NCBI GenBank assembly: GCA_002305925.1
Contig: DBRL01000017.1
Location: 2,810 to 66,809 of the forward strand
Reading direction: 5' to 3'
Source: Candidatus Peregrinibacteria bacterium UBA1369
GTDB taxonomy: Bacteria; Patescibacteriota; Gracilibacteria; UBA1369
Length of the DNA: 64,000 bases
The position numbers were made by a program, and so were the translations under genes. This document shows, in pieces, positions 50,358 through 59,205 of the stretch. The notes below the pieces were generated by a model, which was given only the letters and a program-made list of their open reading frames with translations, did no database searches and was not told where the DNA came from. How positions within the stretch are numbered: position 1 is the first letter of the stretch; each line of letters begins with the position of its first letter.

Positions 50358-51614
50358 TTACCAGAAAAAGTCCTCAACGAAAATTGCCGAGCGGGGGACT
50401 TTCAGCTGGCGCAGGATTTTTTTGACCGAATTTTTCAGGGCTTCCGGGCCGCAAATGTAAAACAGTGCTCCGGCCGGGTCGGGGACGAAACGGCGGATGA
50501 TTTTTTCGTCGATGTAGCCGGGCAGGCAGTCTTTTGGCAATTTGGCGGTGGCCTGTTTTTTGCCCTTCGGTGCTTTTGTTTCGCTTAATAGATATATTTT
50601 TTTGAACCAGGGGGCTTTGATGCTGTCCAGCTCTTCTTTAAAAATAATATCGTTAAAGGTGCGCGAGCCGTAGAGCAGGGTGATATCGCGGGCTGATGGC
50701 TGCCGGTTATGCAGGTTGTCGGCCGCTATCTGTTCCCGCAGCATGCTTATAAACGGCGTTATGCCCACTCCGCCGGCGATGAAGACCAGCGGCTTTTTGC
50801 CGTCGCGCAGGTAAAATCGTCCAAAGGGGCCGTCGATCAGCACTTTTTCGCCCTTTTTCAGTTTGCCGGCGCTGTCGGTGAAGCGGCCGGCGTTTTTGAT
50901 GGTGAAACGCAGGTCCTGTTCTGCAGGTGCACTGGCGATGGTAAAGGGATGTCTGGCGTGCAGTGAATCTTTTGGCAGTCGCAGAAAGCAGAACTGTCCC
51001 GCCCGAAATTGCAGCGGCTCTTCTTGGCTGATGGTCAGGGTGAAGGTGTCGGCGGTTTCGCGCGTCAGACTTTTGACCAAAAATTTACCGCCGAACATTT
51101 GGCGAATTTTATATTGGGTCCGATAGATCGCCCCGCAGACCACTGCTGCCAGTGCAATAATGTAAATGCCCTGCAGCCACCAGCTGCCGCTGTCCGAGCC
51201 CCATTGCCAGGCATGAATCAGGCTCAAGGCAAAGAGCAGATAAGTTACGACGTGAATGTATTGCCAGGCCAGATGGGAAATTCTTTTGTAAAGCAGGGAG
51301 GCCAGCATTACCAGTGCGAAAACGTAAAAGGCCACGATGCCCAGGGCCAGCGGCGGTACACTGAAATCCGGTATGGCAAAGGCCAGGAAGTTCTGCCGTG
51401 AGAGCATGAAAAAGACCGGGTGCAGCAGGACGAACAGAGCCGTCCAGAGCGAGAATTTCCGCTGGAATTTGATAATTCTGTCCAGGCCGAAAAAGCGGTC
51501 CCAGAATCTGGCCGTGTCACCGGAAAAGATCAGTAGTGACAGCGCCACGAAAGCAGCAATGCCCGACCATTGCCCGATTTCCCAAAAGAGTGCTGAAAGC
51601 TGTATCGTTTCCAT
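50358..51614 (-). CDS. Ferric-reductase-like flavocytochrome oxidoreductase
   Basis: 418 residues. The N-terminal half has about six membrane helices with His residues placed for two b-type hemes (FVLLHPVFFML; LAWQYIHVVTYLLFALSLIHAW), the ferric reductase-like (FRD/YedZ) domain. A FAD domain follows (RAGQFCFLRLPKDS; ARHPFTIASAP), then an NAD(P)H domain (FIAGGVGITPFISMLREQ; FYICGPEALKNSVKKIL). It passes electrons from NAD(P)H across the membrane, possibly to iron, oxygen or a protein. The cytochrome-b5-like lipoprotein gene 50 bases upstream may encode its partner. Such a redox chain is notable in an apparently fermentative organism. Confidence 0.9.
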   Translation of the reverse strand: METIQLSALFWEIGQWSGIAAFVALSLLIFSGDTARFWDRFFGLDRIIKFQRKFSLWTALFVLLHPVFFMLSRQNFLAFAIPDFSVPPLALGIVAFYVFALVMLASLLYKRISHLAWQYIHVVTYLLFALSLIHAWQWGSDSGSWWLQGIYIIALAAVVCGAIYRTQYKIRQMFGGKFLVKSLTRETADTFTLTISQEEPLQFRAGQFCFLRLPKDSLHARHPFTIASAPAEQDLRFTIKNAGRFTDSAGKLKKGEKVLIDGPFGRFYLRDGKKPLVFIAGGVGITPFISMLREQIAADNLHNRQPSARDITLLYGSRTFNDIIFKEELDSIKAPWFKKIYLLSETKAPKGKKQATAKLPKDCLPGYIDEKIIRRFVPDPAGALFYICGPEALKNSVKKILRQLKVPRSAIFVEDFFW

Positions 51615-51663
51615 TTTTTATTTCGGTTAGGGGCGCCGCTTATTGCACTGTGCTATGGCAGCT

Positions 51664-52071
51664 TTATTGCAGGACGCCGATTTGATAGCCTGCCAGTATG
51701 TCCGTCTTGGAATTGCCGTGCTGCGCGGTGTAGGCCGCCTCGAATTCTGTTGTTTGTCCGCAGTATTGGTCCAGCGGGGATTTGTGTTTGGCCAGGAAGC
51801 CGGTGATGTCATAGACCTGGCTGTTGGCGGCGACCCAGCAGTCGGCGGGGGAGTTGTGGGCGGCGATTTCGGCGGCGTCGTAGGGGGTGGTGCTTTCCGG
51901 TGATGGGGCGGCTGGCGTGGTGGGTGTGGCAGGTGTTGTGCTGGCGGTGCTGGAGGCGGTAGAATCGCCGGTTGGTATTGTGGCGGGGGCTGTGGCCGGG
52001 GTGCAGGCGGCCAGAATGGCGGTGGTCAGGACGGCGCTAAGGGCTGTCAGGAGAAATTTTTTGCTGTGCAT
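51664..52071 (-). CDS. Cytochrome-b5-like heme-binding lipoprotein
   Basis: 135 residues. A lipobox-type signal peptide (FLLTALSAVLTTAILAAC, Cys near 22) is followed by a Thr/Pro/Ala/Ser linker of about 40 residues. The cytochrome-b5-like domain (about 62-130) reads YDAAEIAAHNSPADCWVAAN, then VYDITGFLAKHKSP, with HKSP in place of the usual HPGG. The second possible heme His is in AAYTAQHG. It is probably anchored outside the membrane and could accept electrons from the flavocytochrome encoded just downstream. Heme binding is inferred from the family. Confidence 0.82.
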   Translation of the reverse strand: MHSKKFLLTALSAVLTTAILAACTPATAPATIPTGDSTASSTASTTPATPTTPAAPSPESTTPYDAAEIAAHNSPADCWVAANSQVYDITGFLAKHKSPLDQYCGQTTEFEAAYTAQHGNSKTDILAGYQIGVLQ

Positions 52072-52083
52072 TTATCTGTGGGG

Positions 52084-55056
52084 TTAATTGTTATTTGGTG
52101 ATGCATTGATGGTTAGTTCTCTCAGTTTGAAAATGCGGGCCAAAATTGTGGCGGTTTCGGCTCTGCTGATATTGTGATGGGGATGAAATAATTGTTCTCC
52201 TGCCTCGTTGGTGTAGCCGAAAACAAGGTTTTTTTCGCGACTAATTGAGACATAATTATAAAACCAGTCGTCTGAGGTCACGTCCTGGAAATAATCGCTG
52301 CCCTGGTATTCTTCTTCCAGCAGATGCTGGAGGTTGATCAGAATCTTGGTTGCTTCCGCTCTGCTGATGGGTTGGTCGGGATAGAAGTTGCCGTCCTCAT
52401 AGCCGCTGACAATTCCCGCTTTTTGAGCTGAATAAATATAGTTGTTGTACCAAAGATCCTTTTCCGGTGGCACGTCGGGAAACGGCTTCGTTGGCAGATA
52501 TTCTGTTGTAAAAAGAGATACTTTCAGACAGTTGGAAAGCATCGCCAGTTTCAAAAATTCTGCTCGCGAGATTTCCTGGTCGGGCCGATACAGTCTCAGA
52601 TCGTCACTGCCCGGGTAGCCTTCGGCAATGATATTACTATAACTGAGCGTACTGGCCAGCAGCAAAATGGCTTCTTCGGCGAAATGGCCCGTGATGTCTG
52701 AAAAGGGGTTTTCAACCATTTCTACTTTCAGGCAGGAGAGAGTTTGGTAGTCGGCAGGTTCTGCTGATTCCGGTGAAGTTGTTTCAGTCGTTGGCTGGTC
52801 GTTGCTGACCGGAGACACATAAAAACCGCCGCCCCCGCCGATTGAAGGGGGGTATTGAATCGAAAAGTTGATGACGGAGCTAACGGGGCCGTTGCCCGCC
52901 AAATCTGTGATTATGGCTGTAACGCTTTGAACTGAGGGAATGGGGTAGGGGATTGCCGGGGTACAACTGACCGTGACGCTGCTGGCGGGCAGGGGAAGGC
53001 AGGTGAAGCCGGCAATATTGACCGAATCCCCGGCGACACTGGAGATGACTATGATTGGTGAGGTTTGGGCAGTAACAAATGGTGCCGTGAAATCGTCGCC
53101 CACCGAAATTGCCGTCGGAGGTCCGGGGGGGGTGGTGTCGATGACAACTGTCAGGGCCGGTGAATGGCCGGATTCATTGCCGGCCGGGTCTTTTTCCGTG
53201 TAGGAGATGTTGTGCGTGCCATCAGCGAGGGGAACGGTAACTGTGGCCGGATTGGTGCCGATGATGGTGCAGGGAGCGCTGCCGATGGCGGTGTTGGGGG
53301 CTGGATTGTCGGTGTAGAGAGTGCTGGTGGAACCAATTTCAATACATTGTACGTCCAGGGTGGGGAGGTTTTGGGCTGTGTAATTGTCGTTGTCGTAAAT
53401 TCCGGTATCCGAGGCCGCCTGCAAATCGGGGGCTGTCAGAGAGGTTGCCGGGGGGATCAGGTCGCTGACCAGTGTGAGCGGGTGTGCGACGCTGGGACCG
53501 GCAAAAACCGATGATTCGAAAACGGAAAAATTGTAGGGGCCATAGGCCAGCGGGGCGACCGGTGTCAAAGACCAGGTCAGATCGGCGGCGATTGTTGCAG
53601 TGCCGATAACGGTCAGGCCGTCCATAATGGTGATGATGTTTCCCGCCCGACTCCCGCTCCCGCTGAAGGCTGGGGTTTGATTGTTGTAAACAATTGAAGC
53701 CGCCGGGGGTGACAGTACGGTGGGGGCGGGCGGTGTGATCATGGGATTAAACATGTGCAGGTAAAGCGTGCCGCGGTTGGAACCCCCCGCGTCGTTGGCG
53801 CCTGCCCCGGCACCGAAATCCGGCCAGCCATCACCGTCCATGTCGCCCAGAGCGAAGAGAGAAGTCCCATAAAGGTCACCGTTGCCGAGGTTGGGGCCGG
53901 TGATGGCGTTGGAGATTACTTTGCTGGTGGCTTTTACCGAGCCGTCACTGTTGAGCAGATGGATATAAAAAGCCCCGCGATCTGTTCCGCCACTGTCGTC
54001 CAGATAGGCTGCCACTCCCAGGTCTACTATGCCGTCTCCGTTCACGTCGCCCAATCCTATTGTTTGCGCACCATAGCGGTCGCCATCTGCCAGGGCCGGT
54101 CCGTTGGGCGTGAGACTGCTAATTTTTGTGGTTGATTTGACCGAACCGTTGGGGTTGAGAAAATGGATATAAACAGCCCCTCTCTGTGCGCCGCCGCTGT
54201 TGTCGGTTTCGGCGCCGACTGCAATGTCCATCACACCGTCCCCGTCCAGATCTCCCAGAGCAGAGACGCCCCGGCCATAACCGGAGTTGTTGGCCGGAAT
54301 AACCGGACCGTTGGGAGTTAGACTGCTGATTTTGGTGGTCGATTTGACGGTACCGTCACTGTTCATAAAACTGATGTAGACCGCGCCCCGGTTAGCCCCC
54401 CCACTGTCATCGCCGTTGGCGCCTGCCAGGATGTCTGTGACACCGTCACCGTCCAGGTCGCCTATTGAAACTACGTTAATGCCATAGGTGTCTCTGTTGG
54501 CGAGGACGGGCCCGTTGACGGATAAACTGTTAATGGTTTTGCTGGCCTTGACTGACCCGTTACTGTTGAGAAAATGGATATGAATTCCGCCGCGGTTGAG
54601 ACCTCCGGCGTCTGCAGACCATGTTCCTACCGCAATGTCAGTTACACCGTCGCCGTCCAGGTCGCCCAGTGAGGCTACCGAAACACCGTAAGCATCGCCG
54701 TCGGCAAGTACCGGCCCGTTGGTGGTGAGAGCGTTGATTGGCACGGTGGATTTGACTGAACCATCCGCGTTCATAAAACTGATATGCACGGAGCCGCGAT
54801 TGCTTCCTCCGACATCGTTGCCCCAGGCCCCGGCGGCTATGTCGATCACACCGTCGCCGTCCAGATCACCGATGGTTGTTGCTCCAAAAGCATAATAATC
54901 CTCGTTGTTGAGGAGGGGACCGTTAACGGTAAAGGTGTTGATCTCGATCGTAGATTTGACCGGTTGCAGTGCGGCGAAGGCAGTGTTCGATGCCAGTAAG
55001 CCGACGGCCAACACTAATGTGAATATTGTTTTTCTTTTTTGCTGGATTGGAATCAT
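52084..55056 (-). CDS. Large surface protein with FG-GAP repeats, Ig-like region and SLH domains
   Basis: 990 residues. The signal peptide is MIPIQQKRKTIFTLVLAVGL...AFA, and the start at 55056 is chosen for it. Six FG-GAP/integrin-alpha-like repeats of about 65 residues follow (about 30-450), each with a Ca-binding-like loop (IGDLDGDGVIDIAAGA, LGDLDGDGVTDIAVGT and relatives). Then come Ig-like and Pro/Thr-rich modules (about 455-790), a GGGGG hinge, and three S-layer-homology domains (about 820-985; RPDQEISRAEFLKLAML, YPDQPISRAEATKILINL, HPHHNISRAETATILARIF). SLH domains tie proteins to wall polymers, so this is likely an adhesin or S-layer-linked protein facing outside. Confidence 0.92.
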   Translation of the reverse strand: MIPIQQKRKTIFTLVLAVGLLASNTAFAALQPVKSTIEINTFTVNGPLLNNEDYYAFGATTIGDLDGDGVIDIAAGAWGNDVGGSNRGSVHISFMNADGSVKSTVPINALTTNGPVLADGDAYGVSVASLGDLDGDGVTDIAVGTWSADAGGLNRGGIHIHFLNSNGSVKASKTINSLSVNGPVLANRDTYGINVVSIGDLDGDGVTDILAGANGDDSGGANRGAVYISFMNSDGTVKSTTKISSLTPNGPVIPANNSGYGRGVSALGDLDGDGVMDIAVGAETDNSGGAQRGAVYIHFLNPNGSVKSTTKISSLTPNGPALADGDRYGAQTIGLGDVNGDGIVDLGVAAYLDDSGGTDRGAFYIHLLNSDGSVKATSKVISNAITGPNLGNGDLYGTSLFALGDMDGDGWPDFGAGAGANDAGGSNRGTLYLHMFNPMITPPAPTVLSPPAASIVYNNQTPAFSGSGSRAGNIITIMDGLTVIGTATIAADLTWSLTPVAPLAYGPYNFSVFESSVFAGPSVAHPLTLVSDLIPPATSLTAPDLQAASDTGIYDNDNYTAQNLPTLDVQCIEIGSTSTLYTDNPAPNTAIGSAPCTIIGTNPATVTVPLADGTHNISYTEKDPAGNESGHSPALTVVIDTTPPGPPTAISVGDDFTAPFVTAQTSPIIVISSVAGDSVNIAGFTCLPLPASSVTVSCTPAIPYPIPSVQSVTAIITDLAGNGPVSSVINFSIQYPPSIGGGGGFYVSPVSNDQPTTETTSPESAEPADYQTLSCLKVEMVENPFSDITGHFAEEAILLLASTLSYSNIIAEGYPGSDDLRLYRPDQEISRAEFLKLAMLSNCLKVSLFTTEYLPTKPFPDVPPEKDLWYNNYIYSAQKAGIVSGYEDGNFYPDQPISRAEATKILINLQHLLEEEYQGSDYFQDVTSDDWFYNYVSISREKNLVFGYTNEAGEQLFHPHHNISRAETATILARIFKLRELTINASPNNN

Positions 55057-55087
55057 GGCAATGCTTGTATAATAGTTGTGTTTGTTG

Positions 55088-55399
55088 CTACTCATTTTCC
55101 GAGCCGGCCGAACCTTTTTGCAGCCTTTTTTCGTATTTTTCGACTACTTGTTCCAGGGCTTCTTCCAAATCAATCTCAAAACTGTTGGCGATGGTAATCA
55201 GCGAATACAGTACATCGCCCAGTTCGGCTTTCAACTCTGGTCTGTATTGTAGCGGTTCTCTGCCATAATTGCTCATCTTGAGAATTTCTTTCGCCACTTC
55301 GCCCAGTTCCGACATAGTGTCCAGGACGCGATGCTCCGGCGGTGATTCCAGATTGTTTTCTACACAAAAGCTCTTAATTTTGGCCTGAATTTTTTTCAT
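55088..55399 (-). CDS. MazG-like nucleotide pyrophosphohydrolase
   Basis: 103 residues, a single MazG domain. The Mg2+-binding EXXE-12-EXXD pattern is in DTMSELGEVAKEIL and LKAELGDVLYSLITIANSFE. These enzymes hydrolyse (d)NTPs to monophosphates for pool cleaning. The first 26 bases overlap the end of the TspO-like gene, so the two are probably coupled. Confidence 0.9.
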   Translation of the reverse strand: MKKIQAKIKSFCVENNLESPPEHRVLDTMSELGEVAKEILKMSNYGREPLQYRPELKAELGDVLYSLITIANSFEIDLEEALEQVVEKYEKRLQKGSAGSENE

Positions 55400-56147
55400 G
55401 TAAAATTCCGGTAATGAAGCTGAATGATATCAGACAGAGCACCAGTGTGGCAATGATGCCCGGATACTCTGCGTTGAAACCGCTGACTGCCAGGTGCTTA
55501 TAGAGTATTCCCAGATAGGCCCAAATCAGTACCATGCTGTAGGCGACACATTTGTCCTTCAGGCTGCGGGCGATGCCGATGGCCGCTCCGACCAGCAGGA
55601 TAATCATGGTCCAGATTTCCGGGGCCATGCCGAAGCCGTCCCATTTCAGGCTGACCAGAAACACAGTGACATTGGCAATCGCCGCTACGGTAATCCAGCC
55701 GAAATAAATGCTGAAAGGCACTTTGACCAGCAGCTTTTTCAGCGGAGAAAATTTGCCGCTGCGCAGGAGGTCGGCGATTTTGATCAGCAGCACCAGCAGG
55801 ATGACCATGATCACCACCGACACACCGATATAGTCATAATGCCACGCAATAATCCAGGCGATATTGGCCAGCGAGGTGGCAATAAAGAGGGGATTGATTT
55901 TTCCGATCAGTGTCTCGGTTTTTTTGTCCTTCTTGAGGAACTGGTAGACCACATAAATACCCAGCAGCAGGTAGATCAGTCCCCAGATGGAGAAAGTCAG
56001 GCCGGCCGGCGCGAAAAGGTTAACGTAGGCGTCCGAGATTTGTCCGGTGCCGCGGTTGTTGATTGGCAGGGCGTTGGCCAGGTAGTTGACCGCAATCATG
56101 GCGGCATAGGCGACGGCCGTGAGAATTTTGATTAATGTATTTTTCAT
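55374..56147 (-). CDS. TspO/MBR-related membrane protein
   Basis: 257 residues with about seven membrane helices. FAPAGLTFSIWGLIYLLLGI, NIAWIIAWHYDYIG and FSIYFGWITVAAIANVTVFL are typical of the tryptophan-rich sensory protein relatives seen in Firmicutes and Actinobacteria. These are longer than the five-helix TspO. Classical TspO binds tetrapyrroles; whether this form does is unknown. Its 3' end overlaps mazG. Confidence 0.82.
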   Translation of the reverse strand: MKNTLIKILTAVAYAAMIAVNYLANALPINNRGTGQISDAYVNLFAPAGLTFSIWGLIYLLLGIYVVYQFLKKDKKTETLIGKINPLFIATSLANIAWIIAWHYDYIGVSVVIMVILLVLLIKIADLLRSGKFSPLKKLLVKVPFSIYFGWITVAAIANVTVFLVSLKWDGFGMAPEIWTMIILLVGAAIGIARSLKDKCVAYSMVLIWAYLGILYKHLAVSGFNAEYPGIIATLVLCLISFSFITGILHEKNSGQN

Positions 56148-56170
56148 GAATTAATTATCAGTATCAATGG

Positions 56171-57679
56171 TTATTTTTGTGCACTCCAGCTGTAAGTGGC
56201 AAAGGTGACGCCCATCATGGAAAAGTGCATATTTCCGCTAATTGTAGTTTGGCTGCCGTTACTGGTTGCTTTGCCCTCGAACGAGCAATTAATCACCGCG
56301 CCGCCTTCTTTCATGGTGACGTTGAATTCTACTTTGTTGCCGGCGTAAAAAGCTTCGCCGTCAAAACCGTTTACGTTGACCGTGCCTGTACCACCCTCGT
56401 TTAGCTGCAATGTTACCGGCAGACTGTCGGGAGACTCCACATCTTCTTCGATATGCTGCAGTGTGGCGCTCCCGCTATAAGTACCGGCCATGGTCTGTCC
56501 TCTAACGGGGCCTGCCGTGGTGGTTTCCGGTGTTTGCCCTTCTTCCTGCTGCGCCTGCTCTGCTTCCGGCGTTTCCTTTTCTTCAACGATTTGTTCTTTT
56601 GGTGCCGTGCTGACGGTTGTGACCGATAAAAATTTCTTTACTTCCTCCGGGGTCATCGGCTCCTGCTTTTTGTTGATGCTTTTCAGCCATTCTTCCACTT
56701 CGGCCATTTCCATTTCCGCTACTGTCGCCGTTCCCGGATACTTGGTATTTTTGATCACCTGGAAGGAGGGATGTGATTCGAAATTTTTCAGGTCTATACC
56801 GACAACTTTTCCTTCCTGTGCCGCTTCCCTGAATTGTTCCAGCCCGATCATTACCGCGTCGATTTTTCCGAAGGTGGAGCCGAGGTTGGCCGGAATGTTG
56901 GTGATGGTCAAAACGGTGGCGACGGGTTCGGTGACGGTTCTAATGTCTTTGACGATGGATGACACCTTGTTCTTGTCTCCAAAAGCAATCTGCGCACTGT
57001 CTTCGGTGATTTCCAAAGCCAGGTCGGCTCCGGCCACCACCACCGCGGTTTTTGTCACAACACCGGCGGCGGCAAATCCGGCCGCGCCTCCCGTCAACAC
57101 CACTCCGCCCACGAAACCGGCCACTTTGCAGCCGTCCTTAACTACTATGGCCGTATTCTCCAATTTCTGAAATGAATCTCCCTCCTCGGAGAACACCCCG
57201 GAACTAATTTCACCCTGGGCCTGATCCAGGATTATCTGGGCCCTTTTGGCGTCCACGCCGAGATGTTTGGCCAAAGTCGCGATCCCCTTGAACTTGGGGG
57301 CTTTGTCATAAATGTCCGAGATTTCTTTGGCGGAATAGGCGTGGGCTTTTTCGATAATCCGAAAGCCGACTGTCGATTGATCCGCTATTTCCAGTGCGGC
57401 TTTTTCCAGTTGTTCTGATTGTTCCGCCAGTTCTTCCCAGCCGTCGATGATCCGGGTCATCTCGGCGTTCCAGGATTCGTAATCGGGATAATATTTGGCG
57501 TTGACCAAAACATCATCCGTTCGCAGGCGCAGCGCGAGGTATTCTTTGGATATCGCCAGCGTTTCTTCCAGGACAATTTCTTCTCCGGTCAGATTCGCCG
57601 CTCTGTTGTTTAAGAAATAATAGGCCCCCGCTGCTACCACAAGCGCCGCCAGGGTCAGGGCAAAGATTGTTTTTTTCAT
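56171..57679 (-). CDS. Membrane-anchored hypothetical protein
   Basis: 502 residues, not recognised as a whole. An N-terminal membrane anchor (about 4-22) precedes a helical region with coiled-coil character (about 30-190; WEELAEQSEQLEKAALEIAD). A strongly hydrophobic Gly/Ala/Val-rich hairpin (about 200-240; FVGGVVLTGGAAGFAAAGVV) follows, then a mixed region, a Glu/Thr/Pro linker (about 370-400) and a C-terminal beta domain (LPVTLQLNEGGTGTVNVNGF; INCSFEGKATSNGSQTTISG). The central hydrophobic hairpin could insert into membranes, as in pore-forming toxins. This is speculation. It stands 23 bases upstream of the TspO-like gene. Confidence 0.75.
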   Translation of the reverse strand: MKKTIFALTLAALVVAAGAYYFLNNRAANLTGEEIVLEETLAISKEYLALRLRTDDVLVNAKYYPDYESWNAEMTRIIDGWEELAEQSEQLEKAALEIADQSTVGFRIIEKAHAYSAKEISDIYDKAPKFKGIATLAKHLGVDAKRAQIILDQAQGEISSGVFSEEGDSFQKLENTAIVVKDGCKVAGFVGGVVLTGGAAGFAAAGVVTKTAVVVAGADLALEITEDSAQIAFGDKNKVSSIVKDIRTVTEPVATVLTITNIPANLGSTFGKIDAVMIGLEQFREAAQEGKVVGIDLKNFESHPSFQVIKNTKYPGTATVAEMEMAEVEEWLKSINKKQEPMTPEEVKKFLSVTTVSTAPKEQIVEEKETPEAEQAQQEEGQTPETTTAGPVRGQTMAGTYSGSATLQHIEEDVESPDSLPVTLQLNEGGTGTVNVNGFDGEAFYAGNKVEFNVTMKEGGAVINCSFEGKATSNGSQTTISGNMHFSMMGVTFATYSWSAQK

Positions 57680-57812
57680 GCCGGTTGCGATTATTTGTTT
57701 TTGTCCCGACGATGATATCGCGAATTGCTGATTATAGTAAAGGTGATGCGCACTGTAAACCAGTTGAGTTTTATGTTAAAATAATCTGATTATTATTTGT
57801 TTAATTGATAAA

Positions 57813-58091
57813 ATGGGATTAGCCGAATGGTTTGCTCGTAAAACTAAGGTTGAGGGCAAACAGGATGGTAATAATAGTCCGGAAGGGCGTTTTGAAATCG
57901 GCGATGGGGCAGTTTCAGGTGTAAGGAATTTGCCGAGGAGTGTGCGTCCATACCGTGATGCCCCTTTGACGACATCTGATCTGACGCGTGCGGATCTGGA
58001 AAGAGTTTTAAATGGTTTGATGGAGAAGGGCATGGTTTCTACTTTTAATTGCGGTTTCAGCAGGGGTTTTCGCTGCTCGCTAAGGGTCTGA
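57813..58091 (+). CDS. Small hypothetical protein
   Basis: 92 residues, not recognised. Basic and Gly-rich start (MGLAEWFARKTKVEGKQDGN), then LTTSDLTRADLERVLNGLME, which looks like a short helix, and a Cys-containing end (NCGFSRGFRCSLRV). It lies alone on the plus strand between minus-strand genes. Confidence 0.5.
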   Translation: MGLAEWFARKTKVEGKQDGNNSPEGRFEIGDGAVSGVRNLPRSVRPYRDAPLTTSDLTRADLERVLNGLMEKGMVSTFNCGFSRGFRCSLRV

Positions 58092-58119
58092 GGGGGGTAG
58101 TAATTTTTTTCTAAACTTA

Positions 58120-58401
58120 TTATTTCCGCTTTTTATTTTTCAGGTTTTGCCAGACAGATTTTAAAAAGGGCAATGAAAGTGTCGATAAGATGAATCCAAG
58201 TGTGGGAACAATTGCGTTAACAAAAGGATTTGGCAGGGCGGCACTGAAGAAAAAAAGTACGATTACTATGTATGTCAGGAAAGCAATGATTATTTTCCTT
58301 GAGAGGCTTGTCTCCCAAGCTTTATCCGCTTCAACTCTTTCATTGCGTCTTTTGATTGCTTCGATTTCCTTTATTAATTCTTCCGTTGTGGTCATATTCA
58401 A
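58120..58401 (-). CDS. Small two-helix membrane protein
   Basis: 93 residues. A charged helix (TEELIKEIEAIKRRNERVEA) precedes two membrane helices (IIIAFLTYIVIVLFFFSAAL; IVPTLGFILSTLSLPFLKSV) and a basic end (NLKNKKRK). AT-rich, like the two cassette genes upstream, and read in the same direction just beyond the last attC-like site. No attC-like palindrome follows it, so it may be either the chromosomal neighbour or a trapped old cassette. Confidence 0.65.
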   Translation of the reverse strand: MNMTTTEELIKEIEAIKRRNERVEADKAWETSLSRKIIIAFLTYIVIVLFFFSAALPNPFVNAIVPTLGFILSTLSLPFLKSVWQNLKNKKRK

Positions 58402-58435
58402 TTAAATTTTTAGCTAAATCTGGAACTTTTTCCCA

Positions 58436-58450
58436 TAACAATTATTGTTA
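58436..58450. repeat. Short AT-rich palindrome
   Basis: TAACAAT-T-ATTGTTA, a perfect inverted repeat with one central base, about 35 bases before the two-helix membrane gene. It could be an operator. There is no further support. Confidence 0.3.
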
Positions 58451-58496
58451 AAGAGGAAGTATGTTAACACAAAATGGAAAAAAAGAAATGATTTTT

Positions 58497-58556
58497 TCAT
58501 ATAACGTTCGCGTGTATGCGATGTGCGTCAGTATGTAGTATACACGCTGTTAATGA
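58497..58556 (-). repeat. attC-like recombination site (second cassette end)
   Basis: A 60-base imperfect palindrome. The outer arms are TCATATAAC (58497-58505) and GTTAATGA (58549-58556). Unpaired spacers of four and one bases come next, then perfect 8-base inner arms GCGTGTAT (58510-58517) and ATACACGC (58540-58547), extended by two more pairs, and a 22-base central region. On the minus strand it ends with GTTATATGAAA, identical to the other two junctions. It lies 20 bases after the stop of the gene it would belong to. Arms, spacers and terminal loop match integron attC architecture and length. Confidence 0.72.
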
Positions 58557-58575
58557 TGTATTATTTCAATTAATT

Positions 58576-59205
58576 TTACATCTCTAATTTTACGAGACCT
58601 TCTTTGTCGGCGGTTTTCAGATAACCAATGTATTTATCCAGTACAGGGGTTTTAAAAGACAAAGGGGTTTCCGGTTCTGAAAAAGTAATCGTTGTTTTAT
58701 AGAGCTTGTCGCTGATTTGTTTTTTAGCGATACTCTTGTCGATATCACCTGAAAGGATGATTTTTTCGAGCTTAATTGAAGAATCTAAAATATTTTGGTC
58801 AAAAATTTCGAAGTTTTTAACAAGCACAACCCTTTCGGATAAATCGGGCAAGGTTTTTAATGCTTCCACGTATAAATCGCCATCGCCACTTTTTAAAATA
58901 ATAGCTTGATAATTCTGTGCCTCGGTCAACATCTCTTTATGCTCTGCAAAAAATATTTTAGATTCCATTCCTTTGGTCTGCTCGAAAAAATTATCCTTGG
59001 CCATTGGATAAGCAGTAACGAATAATATTTTGGAGCCTTGCAGAAACAAATCAGCAACAAGGGTTACCGTTAACTGCGAACCGCCCTGTTTTTCTTTGTA
59101 ATGCACGAGACAAGGAAGGCCGTCCTCGCCAAGATGAAATCCTTCGTCGTTTAGTAGAATTTTGTAAGCCACAAAATTTGATTGAAATAATATTTCATAT
59201 AACAT
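58576..59205 (-). CDS. Cassette gene 2: hypothetical protein
   Basis: 209 residues, not recognised, AT-rich. It seems an alpha/beta protein (LTVTLVADLFLQGSKILFVT; KMLTEAQ-type helix; LEKIILSGDIDKSIAKKQI) with no membrane segment. The only reasonable ATG (59203-59205) sits on the recombination core: it reads AT-G^TTATATGAA, so the start codon is completed by the upstream attC-like site. An open frame continues 21 codons upstream through that site. The stop is 20 bases before the next attC-like palindrome, the normal arrangement for an integron cassette. Confidence 0.7.
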   Translation of the reverse strand: MLYEILFQSNFVAYKILLNDEGFHLGEDGLPCLVHYKEKQGGSQLTVTLVADLFLQGSKILFVTAYPMAKDNFFEQTKGMESKIFFAEHKEMLTEAQNYQAIILKSGDGDLYVEALKTLPDLSERVVLVKNFEIFDQNILDSSIKLEKIILSGDIDKSIAKKQISDKLYKTTITFSEPETPLSFKTPVLDKYIGYLKTADKEGLVKLEM

